Part shown: piece after piece, positions 1 to 8,529 of the stretch | Layout: the number at the start of each line of letters is the position of its first letter | Position numbering within the stretch: the stretch's first letter is position 1 | Translations under genes and position numbers: made by a program | Notes under the pieces: model-generated | What the model saw: the letters and a program-made list of their open reading frames with translations, nothing else | The model's database searches: none | What the model was told of the DNA's origin: nothing | Assembly (NCBI RefSeq): GCF_030066895.1 | Contig: NZ_JASJAV010000019.1 | Span: forward strand, 1-64,000 | Origin: Breoghania sp. | Lineage (GTDB): Bacteria > Pseudomonadota > Alphaproteobacteria > Rhizobiales > Stappiaceae | Direction of reading: 5' to 3' | DNA length: 64,000 nt

Positions 1-115
1 TGCCGATGCAGGCTCCTCAGTATGATGTTATGTGTGCTGCAGGCTTCTTTAGAACCACCAACACGAAAACGTCATCCTGAGGAGCCTGCATCGGCAGGCG
101 TCTCGAAGGATGGGC
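1..115. repeat. Family A palindromic repeat, copy 1 (cut by window edge)
   Basis: Two facing palindromic units: the left one ends in GCTCCTCAGTATGATG and the right one reads CGTCATCCTGAGGAGCC, then GTCTCGAAGGATGGG. The same pair recurs at 4749-5111, 34607-34734, 41706-42003 and 63865-63994, always between genes. It resembles BIME/REP-type elements; no transposase is attached. The left unit is incomplete because the window starts inside it. Confidence 0.85.
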
Positions 116-235
116 CATTCGCACGAACCTCTCTTTCCCGGCAAAGAAGCACGATGTTCCGCCTGCCGCACCATACCATCCGCCACCATCCGCCGGATCA
201 GCTCCCGATTCGCCCCTTCCGTCGAAAGCCGCCCC

Positions 236-1005
236 ATGCCCAGCGAGTTCCTGCCGTCGTTGTCCGATCCGGCGATCCAGGTCGTCATTGCCGCTGCCAT
301 CGCCGCCGCGGCGGTGCGCGGCTTTGCGGGCTTCGGCGCGGCAATGATCTTCATGCCGGCGGCAAGTGCTGTCATCGATCCGCGGCTGGCGGGGGAAACC
401 TTTCTGGTCATGAACGATATCGTCGCCCTGCCCGTGGCGATCGGCGCAGTGCGCCTGTGCGACTGACGCTCCATCCTGCCGGCAGTCGTTGCCGGGCTTC
501 TTACCGTGCCGCTCGGCGCGGCAGTGCTCGCCCACGGCGATACGCTCGCGCTGCGCTGGGGCATCTCGCTGCTGGTGCTGGCGTTGCTCGCCCTGCTGAT
601 ATTGGGCTGGCGCGACAAGGAACAGCCGACGGTTCCCGTCTCCATCGACGTCGGAATGACAGCCGGGTTTCTGGGCGGCGTCTCGCAGGTCGCCGGACCG
701 CCGGTGGTCGCCTTCTGGATGAGCGGACCGTGGTCCGCTCCCGTCATCCGCGCCAATCTGATCATCTATTTCGCGCTCGCCAGCATCGGCTCGCTCGTTG
801 CGTTCTGGTGGCACGGCTTCTTCACGATGGATGTCGCCCGCCTGCTCACCGTGCTGGTTCCGGCCTATGCGATCGCGCTCTTTTGCGGCACGCGCGCCTT
901 TCGCCTCGCCTCCGACGTAGTTTTCCGGCGGGTCCCCTCCCCTATGCGCTGATTGCACTGGCCGCGCTTGGCTCGCTTCCTCTGCTCGACAACCTGTTGA
1001 GGTAG
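236..1005 (+). pseudogene. TauE/SafE (TSUP) family permease, broken
   Basis: This is a small inner-membrane permease of the TSUP family, whose members export sulfite or organosulfur anions. The N-terminal glycine-rich helix RGFAGFGAAM and the mid-protein GGVSQVAGPPVVAFWM signature are both visible. Reading from ATG 236, an in-frame TGA at 464-466 sits where TSUP proteins usually have Trp, just before the next helix, so TGG to TGA is the simplest cause. A second lesion near 930-940 shifts the frame: the natural C-terminus (about LPYALIALAALGS) continues in another frame to 1005. With two independent lesions it is probably non-functional. A second TSUP gene at 32045 is broken in the same way. 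The substrate cannot be inferred. Confidence 0.85.
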
Positions 1006-1056
1006 ACCGGGAGCCGACGCTTTCTGGTTAAAGGGGCACAGCCCCATCGATCGGAA

Positions 1057-1587
1057 TTGGAGTCGCCCTTGTTCTTCGTTCGCACGGTCAGCAAAGATGA
1101 CCTCGCAGCCGTCTCGACCCTGCTGTCGGAGACCTGGCACGACACCTATGACGGCATTTACGGCCGTGGAAAGGTGGCTGAGATCACCGCCTCCTGGCAC
1201 TCGATCGATACGCTGGAAGACCAGTTGGAACGGCCTCATTCAGAATTCATCGTCGCCGATGACGGCACGCGCCTCGGCGGCGTGGCCTTCGCCGCCATGT
1301 CGGAACAGGCCTCATCCGATCAGGCTAAGGTCGCCATGCTGCACCAGCTCTATGTCCACCCCGATTGCCAGGGCCAGGGGATCGGCCTGGATCTGCTGGA
1401 GGAGATTTCCAACGCCTTGTCCGATGCCTCCATTTTGAAGCTCGAAGTCGACCCGGCCAACACGAAGGCCGTCGCCTTCTACGAGGCGGCAGGTTTTGCA
1501 AAAACGGTCGAGACGCAGGATTGCGGCGGCAACAGCGGCATTCCGGCTGACGTGTACGAACTGCAACTGACCCGGGCGGGGTCCTAG
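1057..1587 (+). CDS. GNAT family N-acetyltransferase
   Basis: This 176-residue protein is a GCN5-related acetyl-CoA-dependent acyltransferase; the substrate is unknown. Motif A is clear at about residues 98-115 (LYVHPDCQGQGIGLDLLEEI), with the Q-G-Q-G-I-G pyrophosphate-binding loop, followed by motif B around NTKAVAFYEAAGF. Start is TTG at 1057; no ATG fits without losing the first strand. Length is normal and the frame is intact, in contrast to the broken TSUP gene just upstream and the broken GNAT at 12540. It appears to be a single-gene unit. Confidence 0.85.
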   Translation: MESPLFFVRTVSKDDLAAVSTLLSETWHDTYDGIYGRGKVAEITASWHSIDTLEDQLERPHSEFIVADDGTRLGGVAFAAMSEQASSDQAKVAMLHQLYVHPDCQGQGIGLDLLEEISNALSDASILKLEVDPANTKAVAFYEAAGFAKTVETQDCGGNSGIPADVYELQLTRAGS

Positions 1588-1637
1588 GCCCTAAGAGAGC
1601 ACGTCATCGCCGAAATACTGGTCCGGCCATATCCCGT

Positions 1638-2118
1638 TCAGGCAACCGGCGGCAAGCCTCTTGGCCTCAGTCCCAGTTCTTCCCGGAGCACCACGACCTC
1701 CTCGTGAGTATCTCCGGAGTAATAAATATCAAACCAGCAACCAATACCGATCATCGTTGCCAGTCGCTGCAATTCAAATAGAGAGTTCACAACTAAAGGT
1801 CTGATAGGTACAGGCAACACACACCAATTGTGTACGGAAGAACACCCCAATATCTAGCAACGCATCGCGATGGGGCTCGAGTCTCGCCAACAGGACCGCG
1901 ACATGCCGTTCGAGCGTCTGCGTATCATCAAACCCGCTATCCATCGCCCAAATTGACGAGCGGCGCTTGAACGTTCTTTCGCCACGCTCGAATGGTTCTC
2001 CAACCCGCCAGCAACAATCCGGAGACAAGCCAAGAGCCGCAGTAATCTCGGCAGGATCCTCCGTCCCTACGGCTCGGAAATATGCATACTCTCGATCGGG
2101 TTCAGGCGGCGATACCAT
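1638..2118 (-). pseudogene. DUF4279 domain protein, frameshifted
   Basis: The N-terminal part (2118 down to about 1780) reads as a DUF4279 domain: YAYFRAVGTEDPAEITAALGL, then RRSSIWAMDSGFDD and a long helix LERHVAVLLARLEPHRDAL. The frame is lost near 1779, and the expected C-terminal portion (FELQRLATMIGIGCWFDIYY) continues in another frame to 1638. One lesion is seen. Function of the family is unknown; it is common among scattered accessory genes. It is convergent with the GNAT gene and precedes the yebC terminator. Confidence 0.75.
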
Positions 2119-2166
2119 TCAACAAGCCTTTAGCGAAAACTAACGAGAGACAATACCTCTTCGAGG

Positions 2167-2200
2167 CGAAACAAAGAAGGCGGGCCGATGGGGCCCGCCT
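2167..2200 (-). terminator. Rho-independent terminator of yebC
   Basis: On the minus strand GGCGGGCC pairs with GGCCCGCC around a short loop (2179-2199), followed by TTCTTTGTTT. It lies 35 bp past the yebC stop codon. Confidence 0.8.
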
Positions 2201-2234
2201 CCAGCAACAGTCTCGAAAGCGTCCGAACCGCCGC

Positions 2235-2984
2235 TCAGGCGGCGGTCAGCTTCGCCATCACCTCGTCGGAAACCTCGAAGTTCGTGTAGACGTTCTGCAC
2301 GTCGTCATCGTCATCGAGCATGCCGATCAGCTTCATCAGCGTCCCGGCCTTTTCCTCGTCCACTTCGGTGTTGTTCTGCGACTTCCAGATCAGCTTGATC
2401 GACTCGGCCTCCCCGAGGTCGGACTCCAGCGACTTCGAAACGTCGCCCAGATCCTCGAAGGCGCAATAGATTGTGTGGCCGTCCTCGTCGGAGATGACGT
2501 CGTCGGCCCCGGCCTCGATGGCCTTTTCAAGCACCGTGTCGGCATCACCGGCTTCCAGCTTGAAGACGATCTCGCCAACCCGGTCGAACATGAAGGCGAC
2601 GGAACCCGTCTCGCCCATCGCGCCACCGCACTTGGTGAAGTAGGAGCGCACGTTGGAGACGGAACGGTTGCGATTGTCCGTCAGCACCTCGACGATCACC
2701 GCGACGCCGCCGGGGCCGTAGCCCTCGTAGCGGATCTCCTCGTAGGTATCCGCATCACCCGCCTGCGACTTGTTGATCGCCCGTTGGATGTTGTCCTTCG
2801 GCATCGACTGGGCCTTGGCGTTCTGCACCGCAAGGCGCAGTCGCGGGTTGCCGTCGATATCCAGACTGCCGACCTTCGCGGCGACCGTGATTTCCTTGGA
2901 CAGCTTGGAAAAGAGTTTCGAGCGCACCGCGTCCTGACGACCCTTGCGGTGCATGATGTTCTTGAACTGTGAATGTCCGGCCAT
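2235..2984 (-). CDS. yebC: YebC/PmpR (TACO1) family protein
   Basis: This is a 249-residue conserved cytosolic protein of the YebC/TACO1 family, known as DNA-binding regulators and, more recently, as factors easing ribosome stalling on proline stretches. The family hallmark is complete: [18 protein letters not shown] at the N-terminus, then [15 protein letters not shown], and [20 protein letters not shown] mid-protein. Length is standard. It often sits near ruvABC, but here it stands alone with its own terminator. No lesion is seen. Confidence 0.95.
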   Translation of the reverse strand: MAGHSQFKNIMHRKGRQDAVRSKLFSKLSKEITVAAKVGSLDIDGNPRLRLAVQNAKAQSMPKDNIQRAINKSQAGDADTYEEIRYEGYGPGGVAVIVEVLTDNRNRSVSNVRSYFTKCGGAMGETGSVAFMFDRVGEIVFKLEAGDADTVLEKAIEAGADDVISDEDGHTIYCAFEDLGDVSKSLESDLGEAESIKLIWKSQNNTEVDEEKAGTLMKLIGMLDDDDDVQNVYTNFEVSDEVMAKLTAA

Positions 2985-3247
2985 GAGCTACCTGGCATCT
3001 CGTTATTGAAATTCGCCGTCAAGGCGGGTGCACGGGGCCAGAGCGTGGATGGCCCACCGGCGACACGGCGCCTCGCGGAATGGCTTTAGGGGCAGCTTAT
3101 AATTCGCAACGCGGCGGAAATCCAGCCGGGGTGCAGCATCAACGCGTCTCACGCACCATTGAGTGAAGGCCGATAGAGCCTCACCTTTAGAAGAACAGGC
3201 GTGTCGATAGGCATCCACGCCGTGTGAAACGAGCGGAGTGAGGGGCG

Positions 3248-4701
3248 ATGAGCGAGCAAACGGAACAGAAAGATCAGACCACGTCTCAAGCGGACGGGAA
3301 GCCGGAAACCGTCTCCGCGCACCCCCGAAGGACTCGACACGATCGCTGAATATCAGCGCGCTGTCTTCCGCACCGGCTTCACCCGTGACCTCGCCTTCCG
3401 CCGCCAGAACCTCAAGGCGCTTCGCAAGGCCATCATCAAATCTGAAAAGGACATCCTGGCCACCGTCGCCGACGACCTCGGTCGCCCCAGGGCAGAGGCC
3501 TTATACGGCCGAAGTCGCGCTGGTGCTGAAGGAAATCGACACCGCGCTCAAGCGTCTGCGCAACTGGACGAAGCCGCGCCGCGTTCACTCTCCGATGACC
3601 ACGTTCCGCACCTCCAGCCGCATCCGGCCCGAGCCCTACGGCTCCGTGCTGATCATCGCGCCGTGGAACTATCCCTTCCAGCTCGCGCTCGGCCCGCTCG
3701 TCCCCACGATCGCGGCCGGAAACTACGCCGTGGTCAAACCGTCCGAAACCGCGCCGCAAAGTTCTGCCGTCATCGCCCGCATCATCCGCGAGACCTTCAC
3801 GCCCGCCCACGTCGCCGTTTTCGAGGGCGAGGCGGATATCGCCGGCGCGCTTCTCGATCAGCGCTTCGATCTCGTCTTCTACACCGGCGGCACGGAGACC
3901 GGGCGCACGGTCATGGAGGCTGCCGCCAGCCACCTCACCCCGGTAATTATGGAACTTGGCGGCAAGAACCCGTGCATCGTCACCGCCGACGCCGATCTCG
4001 ACATCGCCGCCCGGCGCATTGCCTGGGGCAAGTTCCTCAATGCCGGTCAGACCTGCGTCGCCCCGAACTTCGTTCTCGCAGATGCCGCCATCAAGGACGA
4101 ACTGCAGGAAAAGCTGATCGAGACCATCGGCCGGTTCTACGGCGCGGAACCGGAAGACAGCCCGGATTTCGCCCGCATCGTCAACGACCGCCATTTCAAC
4201 CACCTGACCAAACCTGATGCGAGGGCGAAAATCGTTACCGGTGGCAAGAGCGATCCGAACACCCGCTATATCGCCCCAACCATCCTCACCGGCATGGACT
4301 GGTCTCATCCACTGATGGCGGGCGAGATCTTCGATCCCATCCTGCCGATCATGGCCTATGAGGATCTCGACACCGAACTGATCATCCTGAAGAACCGGCC
4401 GAAACCCTTGGCGCTCTATATCTTTTCAAACGAGCGCGAGACGCAAGACCGCATCCTGCGACACCTGCCCTCCGGGGGTGCAGCGATCAACGACACCCTG
4501 TCGCAGGCCATCAACACGCGCCTCCCCTTCGGCGGCATCGGGGAAAGAGGCATGTGCACCTACCACGGCCGGGCGGGGTTCGAGGCCTTCTACCACGACC
4601 GCGCGATCGTGCACCGGGCGCTGAAGCCGAAAAGCAAGCTGATCTACCCGCCCTACAAGATGCCCCTGTGGATGCGAAGGCGAATGCGGCGGCTGTTCTG
4701 A
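3248..4701 (+). pseudogene. Aldehyde dehydrogenase (coniferyl-aldehyde type), frameshifted
   Basis: This is an NAD(P)-dependent aldehyde dehydrogenase of the class that oxidises hydrophobic aldehydes. From ATG 3248 the frame holds only to a C5 run near 3324. The next section (LDTIAEYQRAVFRTGFTRDL) is in a second frame, and the remainder from about 3505 (AEVALVLKEID onward) is in a third. The catalytic Cys is present in NAGQTCVAPNF and the substrate-pocket motif in MELGGKNP. The near-invariant EIFGP motif reads EIFDP and the usual GMGRYHG reads GMCTYHG, both unusual for an active enzyme. Two frameshifts plus eroded motifs indicate a pseudogene rather than a base-calling slip. Confidence 0.88.
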
Positions 4702-4748
4702 GACGAGGTCGAACTGTGGAGGAGATTTCGGGGGACGGGGGCTTGTGA

Positions 4749-5111
4749 CCCATCCTTCGAGACGGCGTTCCGCGCCTCCTCAGTGTCCCGCCCGCAAGTG
4801 GTATCGAACTACTCGCAATACTCTCTGCTCGTCATCCCGGCCTCCAAGCCGGGATCCATTCCGTGATCTACCGGCAGGGAATATCGCTGGATTATTCCAC
4901 AATATCTGCCCTTTACCGCGGTGAAGCATCAAGGCATGGATTGCCGATCGGAGCCGGCAATGACGAAGGAAACGTAGCTGGAATAACTCAATACCATTTA
5001 CGGGCCTGACACTCAGGAGGACGTTGTAAGTGATGACCGCGTCTTCAAAAACAACACCACGATAACGTCATCCTGAGGAGCCGTCGCAAGATGGCGTCTC
5101 GAAGGATGGGC
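4749..5111. repeat. Family A repeat, copy 2, long form
   Basis: Begins CCCATCCTTCGAGACGG and ends GTCTCGAAGGATGGG, i.e. terminal inverted repeats. Between them lies a core of about 150 bp with its own palindrome (CCCGGCCTCCAAGCCGGG) and ATTGCCGATCGGAGCCGGCAA. The same core occurs in the copy at 41706. This accounts for nearly all of the 440-bp gap before ymdB; I see no gene in it. Confidence 0.85.
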
Positions 5112-5143
5112 TCCAAACACAGAACCTAAAGGCTCGTTGCTGG

Positions 5144-5962
5144 TTACCAGAAATCCGGCACGGACTGGCTGAGCCTGCCGCCGATGCGGACCGGCGCGAC
5201 TTTCCTGGCAAGCCCGGTGGCGTCGTCCGTTTCCACCGCCACGCCGCACAAGGTGCCGTCGCCGGTGGACACGGTGAAGCGGCCCGACGAGATCTTGGTC
5301 ACAAAGCGGTTGATCGGCTCATCCTTTTCCATGCCGAGCACGCTGTCATAGTCGCCGCACATGCCTGCATCCGACAGATAGGCCGTGCCGCCTTCCAAGA
5401 TCTGATGATCGGCAGTGGGCACATGGGTGTGGGTACCGACAACGAGGCTGGCGCGCCCGTCGGCGAAATGACCCATCGCCTGCTTCTCGCTGGTCGCTTC
5501 CGCATGCATGTCGATGATGATCGCATCCGCCACCTGGCCGAGCGGGCAGGCTTCAAGTTCGCGATCCACCGCAGCGAAGGGATCGTCCATCGCATCCATG
5601 TAGACGCGGCCCATCACGTTCATCACCAGAACGTTGGCACCGTTGCGCGCAGTATAGAGATGCGCGCCGCGCCCCGGCGTGCCCTTGGGATAGTTGACTG
5701 GACGAAGCAACCGGTCCTGCCGCGTGATGAAGACGAGCACCTCGCGCTGGTCCCAGGAATGATTGCCGAGCGTGACCACATCGGCCCCGGCATCGATCAC
5801 GTTCTGGCAGATCTCCTCGGTGATGCCGAAACCGCCGGCAGCGTTTTCGCCGTTGACCACGACGAAATCGAGCGCCCATCGCTCCACCAGGCCCGGCAGA
5901 CGATCAATCACCACGTTGCGGCCAGCGCGTCCCACCAGGTCGCCCAAGAACAGGAGCCTCAT
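5144..5962 (-). CDS. ymdB: YmdB-type metallophosphoesterase (TIGR00282 family)
   Basis: This 272-residue calcineurin-like phosphodiesterase belongs to the YmdB family, which hydrolyses 2',3'-cyclic nucleotides in Bacillus. Metal-ligand motifs are in place: FLGDLVG near the N-terminus, VVNGENA, TLGNHSWDQ, and VGTHTHVPTAD near residue 180. I chose ATG 5962, preceded by GAGGATG, rather than the 14-residue upstream extension. It lies 30 bp after the cyclo-ligase gene on the same strand, a pairing typical of Rhizobiales, so the two are probably co-transcribed. Intact. Confidence 0.92.
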   Translation of the reverse strand: MRLLFLGDLVGRAGRNVVIDRLPGLVERWALDFVVVNGENAAGGFGITEEICQNVIDAGADVVTLGNHSWDQREVLVFITRQDRLLRPVNYPKGTPGRGAHLYTARNGANVLVMNVMGRVYMDAMDDPFAAVDRELEACPLGQVADAIIIDMHAEATSEKQAMGHFADGRASLVVGTHTHVPTADHQILEGGTAYLSDAGMCGDYDSVLGMEKDEPINRFVTKISSGRFTVSTGDGTLCGVAVETDDATGLARKVAPVRIGGRLSQSVPDFW

Positions 5963-5991
5963 GCGGCCATCCTCACATCTGGAGTTATTGT

Positions 5992-6576
5992 TCAGGCGCC
6001 GCATTGGATCAGCTCCGTTTCCGTCACCACCGTATCGAGCCGTCGGTCGTGATCCTCGAAGGGCACCGTGTCGATTTCTTGCACCGAGAAGGCGACGCCG
6101 ATCAGGCGTAACGGCCGGGTCGCCCCGATCCCCGCAATCGCCCGGTCGTAATGGCCCTTGCCGTACCCGATGCGATGACCGGTCCGGTCGAACGCCGCCA
6201 GCGGCACGAGGAGCACGTCGGGGATCACCTCCGCCGCCTCAGGCCCCGGCGCGCTCGTCCCGAACCCGGCGGGCACCAGTTCCGCGCCGCGCAGCAATTC
6301 CCGGAAAGTCAGATACGGCTCGGTCACGACCGGCAGGCACAGGCCGTGGCCACGTTCGCGAAGCGCGCTCATCAGCGGGCGCGGGTCAATCTCGTCGCGG
6401 ATCGGCCAGAAACCGGCCACCCGCGCGCCGACGGCAAGGTTAAGCTCGTCGGCTCGCTCCGCAACCGCCAGCGCCGCCTCGATGCGCGCGGACGGCTCCA
6501 GCGCACCGCGCCGGGCAAGGGCTGCGGCGCGCAAGCCTTCTTTGGTCGCATTGGGTAACAATGGATCGCTCAACAT
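5992..6576 (-). CDS. 5-formyltetrahydrofolate cyclo-ligase
   Basis: This enzyme converts 5-formyl-THF to 5,10-methenyl-THF with ATP, salvaging folate in the cytosol. The 194-residue product shows the substrate-site region GFWPIRDEIDPRPLM, the conserved DVLLVPLAAFDRTGHRIGYG and the signature GKGHYDRAI. Start is ATG 6576 (MLSDPLL); the longer reading frame upstream has no family similarity. Alphaproteobacteria often keep the order zapA, 6S RNA, cyclo-ligase, ymdB; here about 1 kb containing the RebB genes separates it from the 6S RNA candidate. Confidence 0.93.
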   Translation of the reverse strand: MLSDPLLPNATKEGLRAAALARRGALEPSARIEAALAVAERADELNLAVGARVAGFWPIRDEIDPRPLMSALRERGHGLCLPVVTEPYLTFRELLRGAELVPAGFGTSAPGPEAAEVIPDVLLVPLAAFDRTGHRIGYGKGHYDRAIAGIGATRPLRLIGVAFSVQEIDTVPFEDHDRRLDTVVTETELIQCGA

Positions 6577-6713
6577 GGAATTCCTGAAGAAAGGACTTGC
6601 CGCGAAGTTACGCCATCTCCGTCTCCGCAAGGGACGGGCACGGCGCGTTAAACGCCGTTCGTATCCCTCCTGTTGCGACAAGAAAAGCAGGTCGCATCGC
6701 AAGAATACGGATA

Positions 6714-6740
6714 CGAAAAGGGGCCGACAAGACGGCCCCG
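6714..6740 (-). terminator. Terminator of the RebB operon
   Basis: Minus strand: GGGGCCG, six-base loop, CGGCCCC, then TTTTCG. It lies about 60 bp downstream of the RebB-associated gene and isolates the pair from the cyclo-ligase. Confidence 0.8.
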
Positions 6741-6796
6741 TTCATCTCGTTTCGACGATGAAATCACGAACGATGATAACACTCCACGCCCGCGAT

Positions 6797-7087
6797 TCAT
6801 CCCCCCTTGCGGTATTCGGCCAGAAGGGCTGTGGAGGCCTTGGAAACACGCTCGAAATGCTCCACGGCCGCCTTCATTGCCGCTTCCGCCGAGCTGATTG
6901 CCTCCACGGCGAGTTTCACGTCGCGCCCACTCAGGATCATCTCCTCCGCCGCATCAATCCGGTCGCAACCGCAGCCACGTCGTTCACCGTGACAGCGCCC
7001 GCCCGCGTACCCCGCCTGTGTACTGGAAGCCGCGTCGGCAACGGCCGTCTCACCGCTTCCATTCCTGCCCGTGCTTTTGGCGTTCAT
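6797..7087 (-). CDS. Small hypothetical protein linked to RebB
   Basis: I do not recognise a family for this 96-residue protein. It starts at ATG 7087 behind a strong GGGAGGAAAG ribosome site, 56 bp after the RebB stop, so the two genes form an operon. The N-terminal half is low-complexity with a Cys-rich patch (GGRCHGERRGCGCD). The C-terminal half from about residue 44 is a probable amphipathic helix with many Ala and Glu residues. R-body loci usually hold several small Reb proteins, and this may be a divergent assembly partner; that is inference from position only. Confidence 0.6.
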   Translation of the reverse strand: MNAKSTGRNGSGETAVADAASSTQAGYAGGRCHGERRGCGCDRIDAAEEMILSGRDVKLAVEAISSAEAAMKAAVEHFERVSKASTALLAEYRKGG

Positions 7088-7143
7088 CTTTCCTCCCTCG
7101 CGCCCCCTTTCACACATGGCGACCCCGGCCGCGTTCATCACGC

Positions 7144-7413
7144 TTACGCCGACAGCATCTTCCAGACGGACATCGCGTCAGCCACCGTATCGATGGAGTA
7201 GATCTGTATGACCCCCTGAGTGATGGCTGCCTGCGACAAAGTCGATATTTGCTGCTGGGTGCTCACCGAGTTCTCGAACATCAGCCCGGTGGAATGCACA
7301 AGTGTCTGGTACAGGTTCCCGATTACCACGGCAGGAGCTTCCTTCACGACCTGAGGATTGGTCTGAGTGACCGCATCGGTGATCTGGTTGTTGACCGGAG
7401 TGGGGTTCGCCAT
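7144..7413 (-). CDS. RebB-like R-body protein
   Basis: This 89-residue protein matches the RebB (killing trait) family, the structural subunits of refractile bodies: coiled protein ribbons that extend on a pH or ionic trigger, best known from Caedibacter killer symbionts. Family features are the NNQITDAVTQTN start, the core APAVVIGNLYQTLVHSTGLMF and the STQQQISTLSQAA...GVIQIYSID tail. Start is ATG 7413 (MANPTPVN); upstream codons in the same frame look non-coding. RebA, RebC and RebD are not recognisable here. No lesion despite decay nearby. Confidence 0.8.
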   Translation of the reverse strand: MANPTPVNNQITDAVTQTNPQVVKEAPAVVIGNLYQTLVHSTGLMFENSVSTQQQISTLSQAAITQGVIQIYSIDTVADAMSVWKMLSA

Positions 7414-7619
7414 GACGCCTGCCTCAATATCTGATGCGTTAAAACGAGTTGTCTGCGCAAAGGCACCGACCATGGCGGCAATGAACAATGATGCCTGCCA
7501 GACGGAGCGCGAAACTACCGTAACGTCATTTTTGTCGAACACAAGGCACAGAAGAGCCTGGGCCGCACCCAGGGAGGCGCGACGCGACAGGAGAACGCGA
7601 AATGTCGAGGGGGAAATAC

Positions 7620-7790
7620 TGGCGAAGCCACGGCAGCCGTCAAGAGTGTGATCCCGGGAAACCTACAACGTAGGTGGGCGCCGTTTGACCGGACCCACGG
7701 GCCCGGTCAGGTACAGCTCCCTTAGGGATCAAATTCTGCTAACGCGCAGCGCAGCAAAGCCGCGACGACATATAGGCCATCGCGGACCTA
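7620..7790 (-). ncRNA. ssrS: Probable 6S RNA
   Basis: On the minus strand TTTGATCCC (about 7724-7732) pairs with GGGATCAC (7648-7655), enclosing GGGAGCTGTACCTGACCGG, CCGGTCAAACGGCGCCCAC and a small hairpin CCTACGTTGTAGG. I recall this arrangement from alphaproteobacterial 6S RNAs. Position also fits, because zapA is immediately upstream on the same strand, the conserved neighbour from E. coli to rhizobia. 6S RNA binds the housekeeping RNA polymerase holoenzyme. Ends are estimated; only the core 7648-7732 is well supported. Confidence 0.72.
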
Positions 7791-7866
7791 GGCCATCGCG
7801 GACCGCCCTGCCAGAGGGGGAATGCGCATTCCCCCGTTCTTCATCCAGCAAATAAATGTGAAGGGG

Positions 7867-8244
7867 CTAGCCCTGCTCCTCACGTACGGACTTGTTGAGC
7901 TCCTGCGCCAGCGCCTCGATGCGCCCGGCCGCCTCGTCCACCCGGCCCGCAAGCTCGCTCTGGCTTTCCGCGGTGCGGCTCAACGCGGCCTCGCGTGATT
8001 CGCGCAAGGCGGAAAGCTCCGCCTCCATCGCCTTGAGACGCCGCTCCGCCTCGCTCAGCATGTCGGTCATCATCACGCCGGCCATCACGGTCAGCCGTTG
8101 ATCGCCGATCTCGCCGAAGCTGGAGCGCAGCTCCGAAATCGTTTCGTCAAAGCGGCGTCCCAAACCGAGAAGCCGCTCCTCTTCACCATCGTCGCAGGCC
8201 ATGCGATAGGCGCGGCCGTTGATCGTCACGCTGACCTGAGCCAT
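7867..8244 (-). CDS. zapA: Cell division protein ZapA
   Basis: ZapA cross-links FtsZ protofilaments at the division site. This 125-residue protein has the N-terminal ZapA fold (MAQVSVTINGRAYRMACDDG, then ERLLGLGRRFDETI) and the conserved RLTVMAGVMMTDML helix. A long coiled coil of alternating Glu/Arg/Ala fills residues 65-120. It is 3 bp from the DUF4164 gene upstream, so the two are one transcript. The 6S RNA candidate follows. Intact. Confidence 0.9.
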   Translation of the reverse strand: MAQVSVTINGRAYRMACDDGEEERLLGLGRRFDETISELRSSFGEIGDQRLTVMAGVMMTDMLSEAERRLKAMEAELSALRESREAALSRTAESQSELAGRVDEAAGRIEALAQELNKSVREEQG

Positions 8245-8247
8245 GCC

Positions 8248-8529
8248 TCAGCCTCCGTGGCTTTCCAGAACTTTTCGGATTGATTCCATTGCGGATACGA
8301 GGCGGCGGGAGACTTCCTTGTTGGCCTTTTCCAGACGATCGGAGCGCGATTCCGCCCCGTCCAGCGTTTCCACCAGCCGGGCCCGGTCCTCGTTCAGCCG
8401 CTGCAGCTCATCCTGCAGCGCCACGACCGTCTTTTCACTTGCAAGATGCCGATTCACGGCTGCTTCGAGCTGCCCGATCGACGCTGAAAGTCGCTGAAAA
8501 GCTGCATCGAGTTTGCTGGCCTGGCTCAT
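8248..8529 (-). CDS. DUF4164 coiled-coil protein
   Basis: This 93-residue protein is almost entirely coiled coil (residues 5-85, e.g. RLSASIGQLEAAVNRHLASE and LNEDRARLVETLDGAESRSD). It matches the DUF4164 family, which in Rhizobiales regularly precedes zapA. It is probably a division-associated partner of ZapA; that role is inferred from the 3-bp spacing and the coiled coil alone. Intact. Confidence 0.8.
   Translation of the reverse strand: MSQASKLDAAFQRLSASIGQLEAAVNRHLASEKTVVALQDELQRLNEDRARLVETLDGAESRSDRLEKANKEVSRRLVSAMESIRKVLESHGG

Noticed and set aside
1638..2118. Toxin-immunity pair built on the DUF4279 gene
   Set aside because: No adjacent toxin-like gene; the gene is a lone frameshifted remnant.
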